Assembly (NCBI GenBank): GCA_020881915.1
Contig: JAJFPB010000002.1
Coordinates: 2,294,001-2,358,000, forward strand
Reading direction: 5' to 3'
From: Paramyrothecium sp. XJ0827
Taxonomy: Eukaryota > Ascomycota > Sordariomycetes > Hypocreales > Stachybotryaceae
Length of the DNA: 64,000 bases
The translations under genes and the position numbers were made by a program. Numbering within the stretch: the first letter of the stretch is position 1; every line of letters starts with the position of its first letter. The notes below the pieces were generated by a model. That model did no database searches and was not told where the DNA came from. It saw nothing but the letters and a program-made list of their open reading frames with translations. This document shows, piece after piece, positions 45,907-57,226 of this stretch.

Positions 45907-47883
45907 TTAGATTTGCGAGGGAGCGGCATCCAAAGACATGTGGTCAACATCGCCAACGTACGCCAGCTGGGCCCATACCCTCCAGTGCAGGATACCCAGG
46001 TGGGCAAGGCGTGTAGCCATGTCTTCGATGCCGCCTTCTTCTTGGGCATCTCGTAGTGAGGCGTCACCATCCCTGTCCCGCGCCGAGTGGCTGCTGGGCT
46101 GCACGCGGCCTCCCGTAGCAACGGAAAAGAGGGCCACACCGGAAAGTGCCTTGAAATCACGTACCCGATTGCCAAGTTCGGCCATCAGTCGGTTGTGGAA
46201 GTTCTGCTCAGCCTCTTGATACATGCTCGAAGTCATGTCGCAAATGTTCGCCGTGAGCTTCTCCTCAAATATGGAGAGCATTTCCGATGGGGCGTTGGTG
46301 AAGCGGAAGATCTGCAACGCCACCGACGGTGCCATGGCTTCCCAGCGAGCGGATTGCTTCGTAGCTGGCGGCGCCGACTGCATCAAAGCCACTAGGGAGT
46401 TGTAGACATTGCGTGCCTTGGTCTTGGACTCACTATGGTCAGGAGCCACGTATGATGGTAGCACCAAAGATGACCTAGGTGAAGAGCATTGCGAGCCGGC
46501 CGAGCTGAAGACCAAGCTGGATGGCCGCGATGTTGCAGGTGGCGTGTTGAAATTGAACTCGCCCGTTGTACTTGACGCATCATCGTCGACTGCGTGGCCG
46601 CCAAACAAGGGAAGCGTGTTGAAGCGTCCATATCGCTCCAGATCCTCGTACATTCGCATGCAGATGTCAAGGTTCACAGCGTCCACCGCATCCGATCGCA
46701 GCTTGGTGATTCTTTCCTCGTCAAAAAGGAAAGTGCTGGGCAACTGCTTCTTAGCGTATGAGGGCAGAATGAGCCTTGAAACCGCTTCGAACAACACTCC
46801 CATATCGCCGAAGGACTGCGACGCATGGCCAACGCTGCCACCGTATCTCAAGTCTGCCTCTCGGTACCATTGCATAGCTGTGCTAATGTCCAGCTTGCGG
46901 GACTGGATCTTCTTGTAGAAGAACTTTTGCTCGAAATGTGTGGTGTCTTCAATCAAGACAGGTCTCAGGCATCGGATCTGGTGATTTGCGACGTCCAACT
47001 TCATGGCCTCCAAAACGCTCAAGAGGCTGCGCATGCCCGTGACGAGCATATCCATGTCACCCTGGCGGTTGCCGGTGCTTAGTTGGTTGTACATGGTATC
47101 AACCCACTCATCGCGCATTGGCGCACAGTGAGATTTGAGAACCCGTGAGAGCCACGACGCGAGTTTCTCCAGATCTGCAATACCTTTGTGGAACTGCTGC
47201 ATGAGAAGTTCTACATTGAGCCCCTCTTCCAAGAATTGGCGATCGCGTTGGGGCACCAGTGTTTGAATAATGTCCTTGACGGCCTTGAGAAGAGACGGTA
47301 AGCACCAATCATCGCTCTGCCCATGCTTCTCATAGAAACTGGGTCGATCCGTAACAAACTCAGTTAATTCCGCCTTCAGCGTGTTCCAGAATTGGTTGGC
47401 CCTGTCTTGCTTTCTTCGTCCCTTCTCACCATCCAGGTTGGGTCGAAAGTGCAGTTCGGGATCAAAGTTGATGTCGTGTCGTAGTTTTGGGTTATGGAGA
47501 ATCTTAGATACATCAAGCTCACTCAAGGTGGCCCTCGTAACCGGAGGCTCCACGGGTCGATGCTGATGAGCCACGAAAGGCGAGTTGTGTGGCTCTGGAA
47601 TCGTCTCAGTGGCTGGTGTTGATGCTGCTGAGGAGCTGTGAGAGGGCTGCCGCGACAAGGTGGCTGGCCCGGAAGCAGCGGCTCTAGCTGCTGGCTCGCA
47701 TTGCCTAGGTGACTCTTGTGATGGTTGAGTGGTCTTTAGATCTTCGTCGCCGTGTGTTGGCTCCTGAATCTGGACCTCCGTCTCGGGGCAGGCCTCACTT
47801 TCGCCTGCAGCGCGCGAGGTAGAGGTAGACAGACTCCGTCGCGATCGCTCGATCGATCCTCCACTGCCTTGGTCGGGCAACAT
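45907..47883 (-). CDS. Sok1/Tcp11-family protein
   Basis: Single exon of 658 residues from an ATG at 47883 (MLPDQGSGG). The frame is open further upstream to about 48006 but without an ATG, so a 5' exon cannot be excluded. The first ~130 residues are Ser/Pro/Glu-rich and disordered. The rest is the helical Tcp11/Sok1 region, with recognisable parts AVKDIIQTLVPQRDRQFLEE, QQFHKGIADLEKLASWLSRV, HCAPMRDEWVDTM and QWYREADLRYG. Sok1 was found in yeast as a suppressor of protein kinase A deficiency, and Tcp11 proteins act in cAMP-related signalling; the molecular activity is unknown. A polypyrimidine tract on its sense strand (48600-48775) may mark its promoter or leader. Confidence 0.85.
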   Translation of the reverse strand: MLPDQGSGGSIERSRRSLSTSTSRAAGESEACPETEVQIQEPTHGDEDLKTTQPSQESPRQCEPAARAAASGPATLSRQPSHSSSAASTPATETIPEPHNSPFVAHQHRPVEPPVTRATLSELDVSKILHNPKLRHDINFDPELHFRPNLDGEKGRRKQDRANQFWNTLKAELTEFVTDRPSFYEKHGQSDDWCLPSLLKAVKDIIQTLVPQRDRQFLEEGLNVELLMQQFHKGIADLEKLASWLSRVLKSHCAPMRDEWVDTMYNQLSTGNRQGDMDMLVTGMRSLLSVLEAMKLDVANHQIRCLRPVLIEDTTHFEQKFFYKKIQSRKLDISTAMQWYREADLRYGGSVGHASQSFGDMGVLFEAVSRLILPSYAKKQLPSTFLFDEERITKLRSDAVDAVNLDICMRMYEDLERYGRFNTLPLFGGHAVDDDASSTTGEFNFNTPPATSRPSSLVFSSAGSQCSSPRSSLVLPSYVAPDHSESKTKARNVYNSLVALMQSAPPATKQSARWEAMAPSVALQIFRFTNAPSEMLSIFEEKLTANICDMTSSMYQEAEQNFHNRLMAELGNRVRDFKALSGVALFSVATGGRVQPSSHSARDRDGDASLRDAQEEGGIEDMATRLAHLGILHWRVWAQLAYVGDVDHMSLDAAPSQI

Positions 47884-50800
47884 CTTGCCTTTATGTAAGA
47901 GACGAAATTTCTCAGATGTCGGTCTCCTGTCGGCGGTGAGAATGGTGGACTGGAACGGCAAAGAGGCGCCAGTTATAGTATTCGGATGTCGATCCCCAGC
48001 CGTCAAGCAAAGCTTGAATATCTTTGAAGAGCTGTAATTGACGATTAGTAGAGTTAAAAGAAAATGTTTGTCGCTGCCGATTTATAAACATCTGGAAGAT
48101 GCAGTAGTGGCGGTCCACAAAGCGACGGCCATGTGCAGAGTAAGTCACCCCAACGAGGGTTTGTACACCGCCATGCCGGCCATCGACCGAGAGAATCCGA
48201 ATGGTAGGGTGGTGCAGAAAAAAGCCAATTCATGCAGGGGAGCGTGGCAGTTTGCCGTGCTTACAGGTTGTAACACAATGCGCCGTGCAGAATGTGACGG
48301 TGATGCCGGAGCGCAGCTGGGCGCTGTAGCGGTGGACGTCTTGTATGTCGAGCGGGATGCCAAGTGCGAGTATCGTCGTGAAAGCGCGACCGAACGTAAT
48401 AATGGTCCAGGCGAAAGCGGTAAGCGGCGTGAGTGAGTTAGGTATGAAGACGAACAGGAAAGGCGCCTGACGTCTCGAGGAAAAAAGATATAAGGTAAGT
48501 ATTATGCGGTGCAACGTTTATAAGTAGGTGATGCCGGAGCCAAGGAGTGGCAGGTTGTGAAGGAGAGACGTGAGGAAAGCGTGATGTTCCACCACACCCT
48601 ACTGACAAGGAAAGAGAAAGAGAGTGAGAGAGGAGTCTTTCAAAACAGAAAGACCAAAAGAGGGTATTCGCAGGACAAGAATGGAATAAAAGAGGAAGAG
48701 ATTCAAGTTCAAGGAAGGGGAAGGGAATAAAGGGAAGAAGGGCAGAGCGGCGGAAGAAGAAGGAAAAGGAGAATCAGCGACCCCCCGGGTGTAAGGCAAG
48801 ACGAGGCCAGGTATGGTCAGGTACCTACCTCATCTCCAGACTAGCAGCATCAAATGACTTGGTGTGGTGTGGCATGAGTTGGGAAACTAATGTAAGGTAA
48901 GGCAAAGAGGTCAAGCCAAGCAAGACGAGGTACCTGATCTCGGGTACTGGGGCAGGTACCCCCTGGCAGGGAGTACAGTACTGCGGGAGGTACTGCTGGA
49001 GGGTCCAGCAGGCCGACTCACAGGATGGGACCCTTGGGAACCTTTTGGGTGAGTGACCCTTTCTTGGTGGAGGCGAGCGTCCATGTACCTTATCTGAGCG
49101 TGTGTGGGTGCAGGCACAGGGTCGGTCAGTTCAGTGAGGCACGAGCCCCACGCACGGCCTCGGGGACAGGGAGACGGAGCAGAGTGGAAATGGGGGTCTC
49201 TCTTCCGCTCGGTACGCTGATGCGACTAGCTGCTCTGGCCACTGGCACTGGGCGACGGTAACGAAACAGTGAGTCGCTGGTACCTCTGTGGAGTACAGGA
49301 TCTGGGCTGGGGGGGCTTTTCTTAGCACCTCCCACGAGCACGGAGTAGCACTAAGACGGGAAAAGTGCTGGCGCCGAGACCGGGTCCGCCAAAGTAGCGT
49401 CAGGTACCTTTCGTCCCTTTTGGCTTCTTCTTCTGGAACTTGACTAGACTTGAAGGTGGCCTCACCTTCGCCTCAAGTGGGCGAAGCACGCGAGGGCTGG
49501 GCGCCAGGGCACACGTTCCCTGATTCATTTTACAGACTATCATATTTGGCTGTCCAAGTAGGCACTGCGATGAGTGCCCAAGGGCGTTGAAAGTTCGAGG
49601 TGCCCGTTTCCAAGGAAGCTTTCTTCTACCTTACTGTGTACCTCGTCGCGTGCCTAATGTTCCGTACGGTATGCCAAGGTAATACCTTGCGGTAAAGCAC
49701 GGTGAGGCGGTCCGGCAAGCAAACCGCTCTCCGAAACCTAACCGGAGTGCCCTCGATTGCGCGCTATCGCCATGCATATACTTTGCGGTGTGCCCTCGCA
49801 ACTAGATGGGCGGTGATGGAGGGTGCTGACGGATGGGAGGCCCAGATCCGGCAATATACCTGGATTTATTGTAATCTCAGCATGCAGGACGAAAAGAACC
49901 CGAGGTCAAGTCCGGGCCGGCGTCGCAGGTACATTCGGCTTGTATTTGTAAATGATGGTGCATGCGCTGCCCTTCCCCCCCATGGCGATACGCCAGCTCC
50001 TAAAGGTGGGCAGGGCGCCTTGGGTACGCTAGGTACTTGCACCCAGGCTCCCGGAGACACCTCCCTGGCGGTACCCCGAGACCCAAGGATCTCCCTCTTC
50101 CTTTTCATGTCGACGCGGGAGATGGAGCCGGCGCTGGCATGAGTGACTGCCCTTGCATTATCGCTTGCCTGCAACTCCAGGGGTGCCCAATGCAGCGCCG
50201 CTGATCTAGAAGCGGACCAGAAGCCAGGCATAAGGCACGAGCCAGAAGCCCGCTCCACACCCCCGGCAACCCTTATTATTTGTTATTTCGACAGAGGGCG
50301 TGCGTCCCGCAATCAATCAATCAAAATCGGCTCCCAGACAAAATCGAGCAAGCCAATCCAACCCAAAACAACCATGCCGCCATCTTGTATCCGACCAGTA
50401 CCTCCGCCGTCGTCGATGCGTCCCTCGGAGGAGCGACCGATGGCGCCGAGCGCACCTCAAAGCCCAAGGCCATAGCAGCCACCCACGGTAATAATGGTCC
50501 TGCCCGGTGTGTGCTGGGCTCTGGAATCCTTGGCAGCCATTGATTTATGCTGTCCCGAGTACGGATAGCCGTCGTGAGACTGTCCTGTCCACACCAGCCC
50601 CTAATAATCAAACGCCATGGCCGTACCCTACCTGCCCACGTCGGAACATAACTACTTAGGCATTTTCACCTTGACCCAAGGGTGGGATCATCCTCGCATG
50701 GCTGATGACACGATTCATTCATCCATGCGACTGTCATTGGCACACCTTCTTCTTGGGCTCGTAGCCAGCAGCATCGCGCCAGCGACAACCATTCTCAGTC

Positions 50801-53800
50801 CCTTTTCAGGGATGATGCTCGCTACTTCCTTCATCACCAACTAATGTAGTCCCACAACAACAACAACGACAACGACAACCAACACGACCTTCACTGCTTC
50901 ACTGCATGGCTATATCCGGAGCAGCCATTTCTCGGCCGGGTAAGCCGCACCGTAGGTTCGAGCGAGCAGCATGGGCAACGGGGGAGCAAAACCCTCTTCC
51001 GCCACCATGGCACAACTGTCGCCACGGCCGGAAGTCAAAACCAGCGGGTCTGGAGAAGAAGGCCGAAAGAAGAAAGAACGTCGTGGCCGCAACGCCTATG
51101 ACCTCGTACTGGCTTTTCAGTGGCTTGCTGCCGTGGCGTGGCAGCCAGACTTTACTTACCTTAGGCCGTGAGTCAAAGGTCGGTGGCCATGGTGGCTAAC
51201 ACAGTAAGAAAATGATCGAAATGTACAACAATGTGCATCGCGGTCCAACATGTTTGCTCCCAACAGCGAAAGCACGCAGCATTCTCGGTCACCGAACTGC
51301 CCACCTCCGTTGTGGTGGATGGAGGGTCAAGGAATCCTGGCTACAACAATTGTCCCCCAAATCCCCCACCCTGTCGCAAAAGGCTCCAGAAGCCAGAATC
51401 CACAAAAGAACCTGGTCCCGTTCTCTCTGTCTCTTTGGGGGGGGCCACCCAGGGCGCTACTCCCTAACCACAAACCCCTGCCAGCTCTTTGATGGCTGTC
51501 CACGCCGTCCACTCATGCGTCTAAGCCAGCTGACTGGTACCTCCTTTGCCGGGGTTCAGGAGGTGGGAAAGACCCTTGGGCACGTCTAACTCGGTCGCGA
51601 GACACAAACGCAGGGGTTGTTTGCGGAGGAATGGAAGATGATTTACTCGCCCTTGAGCATCTTAACCATTTCAAAAGGGAATTGCTACAGCGTGCCCTTT
51701 TGTAACGACCACAGAGGGTTAGACAAATGATACATACATGCAACCTGGGACAAAGCACCCCTCGTACCGCCTTGATGATTTTCGACGAAGCAAGGCAGGG
51801 AGACACGCTCGTGCCAACATGACTCTCGACGCCTCATTTCCTTTTACGCTTGATATGACCCGCGAATTGACTAAGTGGCGGATGATCGAAATGCAACGTC
51901 CTAACCCCAGGGTCAAGGACTACGACGGGAGAACAAGGTAGGGGTGGAAACATCTCGGACACATGTCCGAATCAACAAGATATTTCCGTTGTTTTCATGC
52001 CGACCTCGCGATACTTCGACTTCAGCCATGGCCCTTCCTCTCTGTCCATCCATGCACTCTGGGCCATGGTTTGTCTATCTCCACCATCGAGTTGACTCGT
52101 GGCTTGAGCCTCAGAAGACCAAGACGCTGCCTCCATTCAGCCCCGTGACTGCTGACGATTCTATTCCTCGCTTAAGTCCGAACCACTTCGTACTGTGCAG
52201 CACCTTGGCCGTCATCGCCGCACTACCCACGTAGAGGCACGGGTAGACTATATGCGGATAGACACGCGGACGATACCAGTTAAAGTTTAAGGATTGCCTG
52301 GACGTAGGCCAAATCGCGCACCCTGAGATGCACAAGCAGATCCCCTTGGCCCGACCGACAAAGACGTGCATCGTGAGCTGCATGAGAGTCTGGCGCTTCT
52401 GCGATGCGGTCAGCAGAGCGGAGTGATATCCCGCCACCATGTTCCTCCTGCGCATTCCGAGATCATCTACCCGCCTCTGCCGGAGAGGTCCTCAAGACTT
52501 ATATTTGGACTTAATCGCCGCTGTTGGCTCTGCGCCACGCGATCTGCCCAGCTCGGAGCTCTTGCTGATGCTGACAGCCCGCACCTGCACTAGCGCTCGC
52601 TCCTTGATGCACGACTTCCTCCAGGAGTTTCATCAGGAGCAAAAGCAGCGATGTGCAGGACATGCGCGACAGTCCTGACTACATTGACCTACCTTACTGA
52701 AGTGGCCGGCCCGGTGATTTCGCAGCGTCTGCAGGCCCATGCAATGCAAAGTTTGGACATCTAAGACCAGCGGAAAAAGTAACCTTGCAATGTTTCACCA
52801 AAGCGCATAGGTTCACCAGCCAGCGAACGAGTCTCATGAGCCTTGTTTCTGACTCAACATCACACCGCCGTGCAGTTTTCTCATCTGTGAATGCAAGTTG
52901 CCCGTGTACCTCTAGGGCCATGCAGGTCGACACCAGCCTATGGAGTTGAGGCCAAGACAACAAGACGAGGCTACCTGGAATGCGTTGCGTCCAGAACAGA
53001 GTTTTGGCACCCTCCGCGGCCCCGTCTAGCTTCGCGAACTCCCCCCAAACTGGGAATACTGAGGCGTGCTCCTTTGCACCCACCTGTCGGTGTGCCATAG
53101 GAAGCCCACAGAGGATCCTCACCGTTCTGGAGGCGCCAAACTTGTGGTGTTGCCAAACATCGGGCTTGGGCTTGTCACAACCCACTTTGGTCAAAATCCG
53201 CACACTCCCCTTTCCCCACGTTACATTTTTCTTGCATCTACAGTTACGAGTCAGTACGGAGACCCGTTGTCTTGATTTCCCGGATTTCTAGGGAAGGTCA
53301 AGAAAAAAGCAAAGAAAAAACTTTTTAGCCCGGGTTCCCGGCTTTGTGGATTTTCCGCAAGTTGTTTACTGTCTTGTCTACTGTACTGAAGTCTGAAGGC
53401 TCTCGAGTTAGGCCATGTTGTTGTGCGCTCTGGGCCCACGATAGATTGGTTCGTCAGCAATGAAGGTCAGCAGGACCAGGGCCGTCATCAAAGCCAACCA
53501 CTACGACATGATCTAAATCCGCTCTGTTCCATACTTTACAAGTGGCCACAGCCTTGTAGCTGCGTCAATCTCAAGCGGCCGCATGTCTGGTCTCAGCAAG
53601 TATGCCGTCATGTGTCCCTTGCCTCCCAATATGTACAAGAAACTATTTTCGACTCGTTCGATTCATGCAGGTCTTTGACCGAGTTTGGTAGGCACAGCAA
53701 CGGTCCGTTCGGTGCTCAGTGTGAGCAGCAGTGATCCGTTCCCGAAAGCAGGGCGCAACTCCAGAGTTTCGGCTCCGCACATTGACAGAAAACAAGAAGG

Positions 53801-55922
53801 CCCAGATGACTTACAGGCTGGCGCAGCCCTCCATGAGAGCTGTGACAAGTCACCCTGGTGCGAGGCGAGGCTGGGCGGCGCTAACGGCACTGTAAGACGA
53901 TGGATTCGAAGGATGCCCCTAAGCCTTCTAACGCAACATGGTAATGAAAGCAGGAGAGCCATGGGCACACAGCAGTGCCGACGCTTGGGCTTGGGCGCTG
54001 TACGCAAGTTTGCGCCGGGCCACGGCACCTGAGCCAAGTAACGTTGACGCCACCTTCATTTTACAACAGGTTTGTTGCACAACAGAAAATGACGCCCATA
54101 AGTAAGCCTGACTATTGTTGATTCATGCGTTTTTCTAGGAGAAATCTCCAGGCTCGTTGGTCAAAAGCGCCGCGATGGCCTTCGTACATGTCTGTTGCTT
54201 GGTTTTCTCTTTCCGAAGACATTGATGTATCGTGTTTCACGAGGTGAGTATGTCCGGGTTCCGACCGAGCATCAAGCCCGGCTTTGCTTTCCACTGCTTG
54301 TTGCTGCCCACGGACATTAATGGACCATGTTAGCGCGGCCTCAGCAAAGGCCACGAAATGCGGTTCAGGTCATCCTAATAAAAGGAGCTCATGCGCATAT
54401 CTGCCTCTCCCCTTCGCACAAACCCCATCATAAGTTACCATACTGTACTGTATCATGTTGGTGCTCCATCCCCCCCTCCCGCTCAGATAGCTGCAGACGT
54501 GCGCGTTGCGCATCACGCCCCCGTAACAGGGGTTGTTTCTTAGAACGTGCGTTTCGATATCACTCACTGCCTCGCCTACAGTGCGGTACCTCAGCCGTCT
54601 ATGCTCGGTCGGTACCCGCTCCAGCCTCTTGGCCAAAGGCTCTAGGGGCCTTCTAGGGTGTTCCCAGTGGCCGCTTTATTGCCGCAACGAGCGTGTCCTA
54701 GGGTCTAGCTCGCCTCATCCAAAGGAACCCAAACACCAAATGCGGAGCGCAGAGGTACTTGTCGATACTTGTCCTGTTAGCGCGGAGTATGCTTCGCCAA
54801 GGTGCGGCAAGAGCCATTCTCGGTTCGGCTGAATGAGGTTGATGAGTCCGGTCCCCTCGTGTCTTTTCCATTCTCACATCGTGGTGTTGCCGATCGATCC
54901 ACACCTCTTAGTCGTAGTGCCCAGACTCGCGCGTGGCAACCATGCGACCGGGGACCTCAAACTCCGACCCTAAAGGACGAACCTCGCCTCTCCGAAATCG
55001 CCGCCAAGGCTTTTCGAAGACCTCCAGAACACCTTTGGCATGTTTCTAGAAGTCCTCTCATTGCTCGTCTTTGAGCTATCAACAAGAAGCCAAAACATTC
55101 AAGAGCACGAGTCAGCCTACACCACTTCGGGAAGAGTTTGCTTGATACCTGACTATTGGTATCGCACGGCTACGTTTACATGACGCTGAGGCTTTCCTAC
55201 CTACATCGAAGGCATCTGGTGTGAGATGTCCTCTTTGCTCTCTAGTGAAATGAGGCGCAACGCCCGGTTTCCATCTGGTTGGGTCACTGGAAGTTCGACT
55301 CGAACATGTTTCGTGAAGGATTTGTATGAGTTTAGCTATGGTTCGTCCAGTGGGACCTATGGCCTGACGGGGACGGCGCACCGTCTTCTCCCAACCGAGA
55401 TTTGCGCTGTGACGTCTTTGGGCTGTTCAAATCTCTTCACCAGCTCGAGCCCACCATGATTGAACGGCGGTGATGCTAAATGGGTACACCTTGATCACCA
55501 ACTCGGCAGATACTACAGCATGCGCCGTTAAGGTGGTTAAGGCCGCTAGCATTACGAGGCTCCCTTGTTTGTGAGAGGCGGACGTCGTCCTTGCAAGTCA
55601 ACCAGTACTGTTTAGGCACCAACGGTAAGCCCATGCGAGTATGATCGGCAACTCAGAGTCTCGTCAATGCCAGTGCTTCGACGAAGCTGGTTGAGCTCAA
55701 ACCCACCTCCTGAGGCTCGAATCTCGTGAAAACTGAACCATCGTAGGTATATCGTGTATTGAAAGGCGATGCTCCCCAACCTGACACTCGAACCCCAATC
55801 CGCGTATGCTTATTTTTCTTCAGGTAAAACCACCGCTTACGCCTGTCGAGCTCCTCTGCTCTCCCAAGAACTCCATGCATGATGATGTCGTAAAGAAACG
55901 TGAACGGGCGGGGCCGAGTAGG
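47884..55922. other. Gene-poor stretch of about 8 kb
   Basis: No gene can be supported here by homology or splice-compatible exons. ORFs up to 169 codons (52694-53203 minus) and 146 codons (49702-50142 plus) read as random. It holds exact AGGTACCT words at 48819, 48928 and 49402 with many degenerate copies, a long polypurine tract, and an ACAACG microsatellite near 50850-50882. Composition is GC-rich, not the AT-rich of RIP-mutated repeats. It may include the Sok1 promoter, noncoding RNAs or lineage-specific genes. I did not exclude genes made only of very short exons, like the KISH gene at its edge. Confidence 0.5.
48600..48775. other. Polypurine/polypyrimidine tract
   Basis: About 175 bp of which the plus strand is overwhelmingly A/G (GAGAAAGAGAGTGAGAGAGG-like). 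On the minus strand it is a CT-rich tract 720-890 nt upstream of the Sok1 start, the position and strand of CT-rich promoter or leader tracts in fungal genes. Confidence 0.5.
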
Positions 55923-56295
55923 TTACTTAAGAAGCAAGGACACCTGGTCGAGGTCAGCGCAAAGTCAAGATATCCTCCAAACGTGCGAAGTGGACGTACA
56001 GCCATGAGCACACACGCCAAGCTTATGTACGGACTCAGTCGCTCTCCTATCCTCGCGCATTTCCAAAAGATGCCCGTGACGCTAACACCAACATCAGCAA
56101 TCGCAACTATAATCGTCAGGCGTGGTCATACCCGTCCTTGTTTCGGTCCATGATGCCGGGCGCGAAGTGGTGGACATATGCGCTCGTGCAGATGACCAGC
56201 AAGATCACCAGGAGCAAGGACTGGAAATTGAAGAGAGCGGTCTGCAAGACGTTAGCGAAGAGGCAAGGTACCCGGGACAGACAGGAACGCACCAT
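55923..56295 (-). CDS. KSH1: KISH (TMEM167/Ksh1) small Golgi membrane protein
   Basis: Four coding exons found by hand: 56295-56293 (the ATG alone), 56241-56132, 56081-56000 and 55943-55923; introns 51, 50 and 56 nt with GTGCGT, GTATGA, GTACGT donors, CTAAC/CTGAT/CTGAC branch-like motifs and CAG/TAG/CAG acceptors. Every junction keeps frame. The product is 71 residues, the family's length: TALFNFQSLLLVILLVICTS, a luminal FAPGIMDRNKDG, GIFWKCARIGERLSPY, then a second helix ACVLMAVSLLLK at the C-terminus. FNFQSLL, DRNK and GIFWKCARIGER are invariant hallmarks of KISH. Ksh1 acts in the early secretory pathway. It is divergent from TAF13 and no exon is long enough to stand out as an ORF. Confidence 0.9.
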
Positions 56296-56698
56296 AGTAG
56301 TGGGTAGCTCTAGATGCTGTTGTTTGAATGATATCCAACGGAGAACAGGTGTCGTGAAGTCGAGCCAAGGCTGCGGGATTGATTGCTGGCCTTCTCAGCC
56401 TTCTGCTAGAGCTCAGGTGTGGATAGGAGCAAAGATTCGCCGACCCGCTCTACGGTAGCCAGGGGGCCGCCCACTGAACCCCCACCAGCCAGGCTCTGCC
56501 TCGACTTGCTCCCCCACTAATCTTGAGTGAGCTTCGTTTCTTAACGATAGCTTCCTATGAGGATTCACTTACGTTTCTCATCGCCCCAACACATCGATTC
56601 CAACCCTACGACTGCCTCAACTCAGTTTCGTTCTCAAATCTACTCGCTTACTGCTGTTGGAGGCTTCGCCCCGACAGCAACAGTATCACCCTTTCACA
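56296..56698. other. Divergent promoter region KISH / TAF13
   Basis: 403 bp between two divergent start codons. No other feature is supported. Confidence 0.55.
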
Positions 56699-57226
56699 AT
56701 GGAGCCTCGAGCAAGAGCCGGCAAAAATGTCGGCAAGATGAACTTCGCTCACAACGAGCGTATGTCACTTCTCACAGCAAATCCTTGACCCTTCGCGCTC
56801 TAACAGTGTCTGGATACAGTAGCACAACTACTCTTCGCCCACGGCGACGTCAAGAACCCACTACCCGAGACGGTTCGCGTGCTAGACGAGATCCTCACCG
56901 ACTTCATGCAGTCCATCGCGTTCGAGGCGACGCGCGCGGCGCATTACTCCGGCCGGCAGAAGATCAAGTACGAGGACTTTGAGTTCGCGTTTCGGAAGAA
57001 CCCCGCGTTCCTGGGCAAGGTGCAGGAGGTCTTTGAGAAGCAGAAGGAGATCAAGAAGGCCCGCGAGATCCTGCGCGGCGAGGAGGAGGAGATCATGAAG
57101 GACGCGGCCGACGAGGAGAAGAAGCGCGAGAAGGCGGAGACGAAGCCGGGCAGGGTCGAGGAAGAGCTGGGCGAGGCGGACGATGACGCCGAGGCTGAAT
57201 TGGACGCGCTGGGCAAGAAACGATGA
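56699..57226 (+). CDS. TAF13: TFIID subunit TAF13
   Basis: Two exons, 56699-56759 and 56820-57226, with a 60-nt intron (GTATGT...GATACAG), give 155 residues. Across the junction the protein reads MNFAHNELAQLLFAHGDVKN, then PETVRVLDEILTDFMQSIAF, EATRAAHYSGRQKIKYEDFE and FAFRKNPAFLGKVQEVFEKQ, the Spt3-like histone fold of TAF13. The C-terminal ~60 residues are a charged Glu/Lys/Asp helix. TAF13 pairs with TAF11 within TFIID and contacts TBP in the nucleus. The start is the first ATG giving this fold; no upstream in-frame exon is needed. Confidence 0.95.

Noticed and set aside
52694..53203. 169-codon minus-strand ORF in the gene-poor stretch
   Set aside because: Translation looks random, rich in Cys/His/Trp without motif; no splice-compatible neighbours found.
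55806..56458. Plus-strand ORFs of 106-115 codons over the KISH locus
   Set aside because: They are antisense shadows; the minus strand gives a complete spliced KISH protein.
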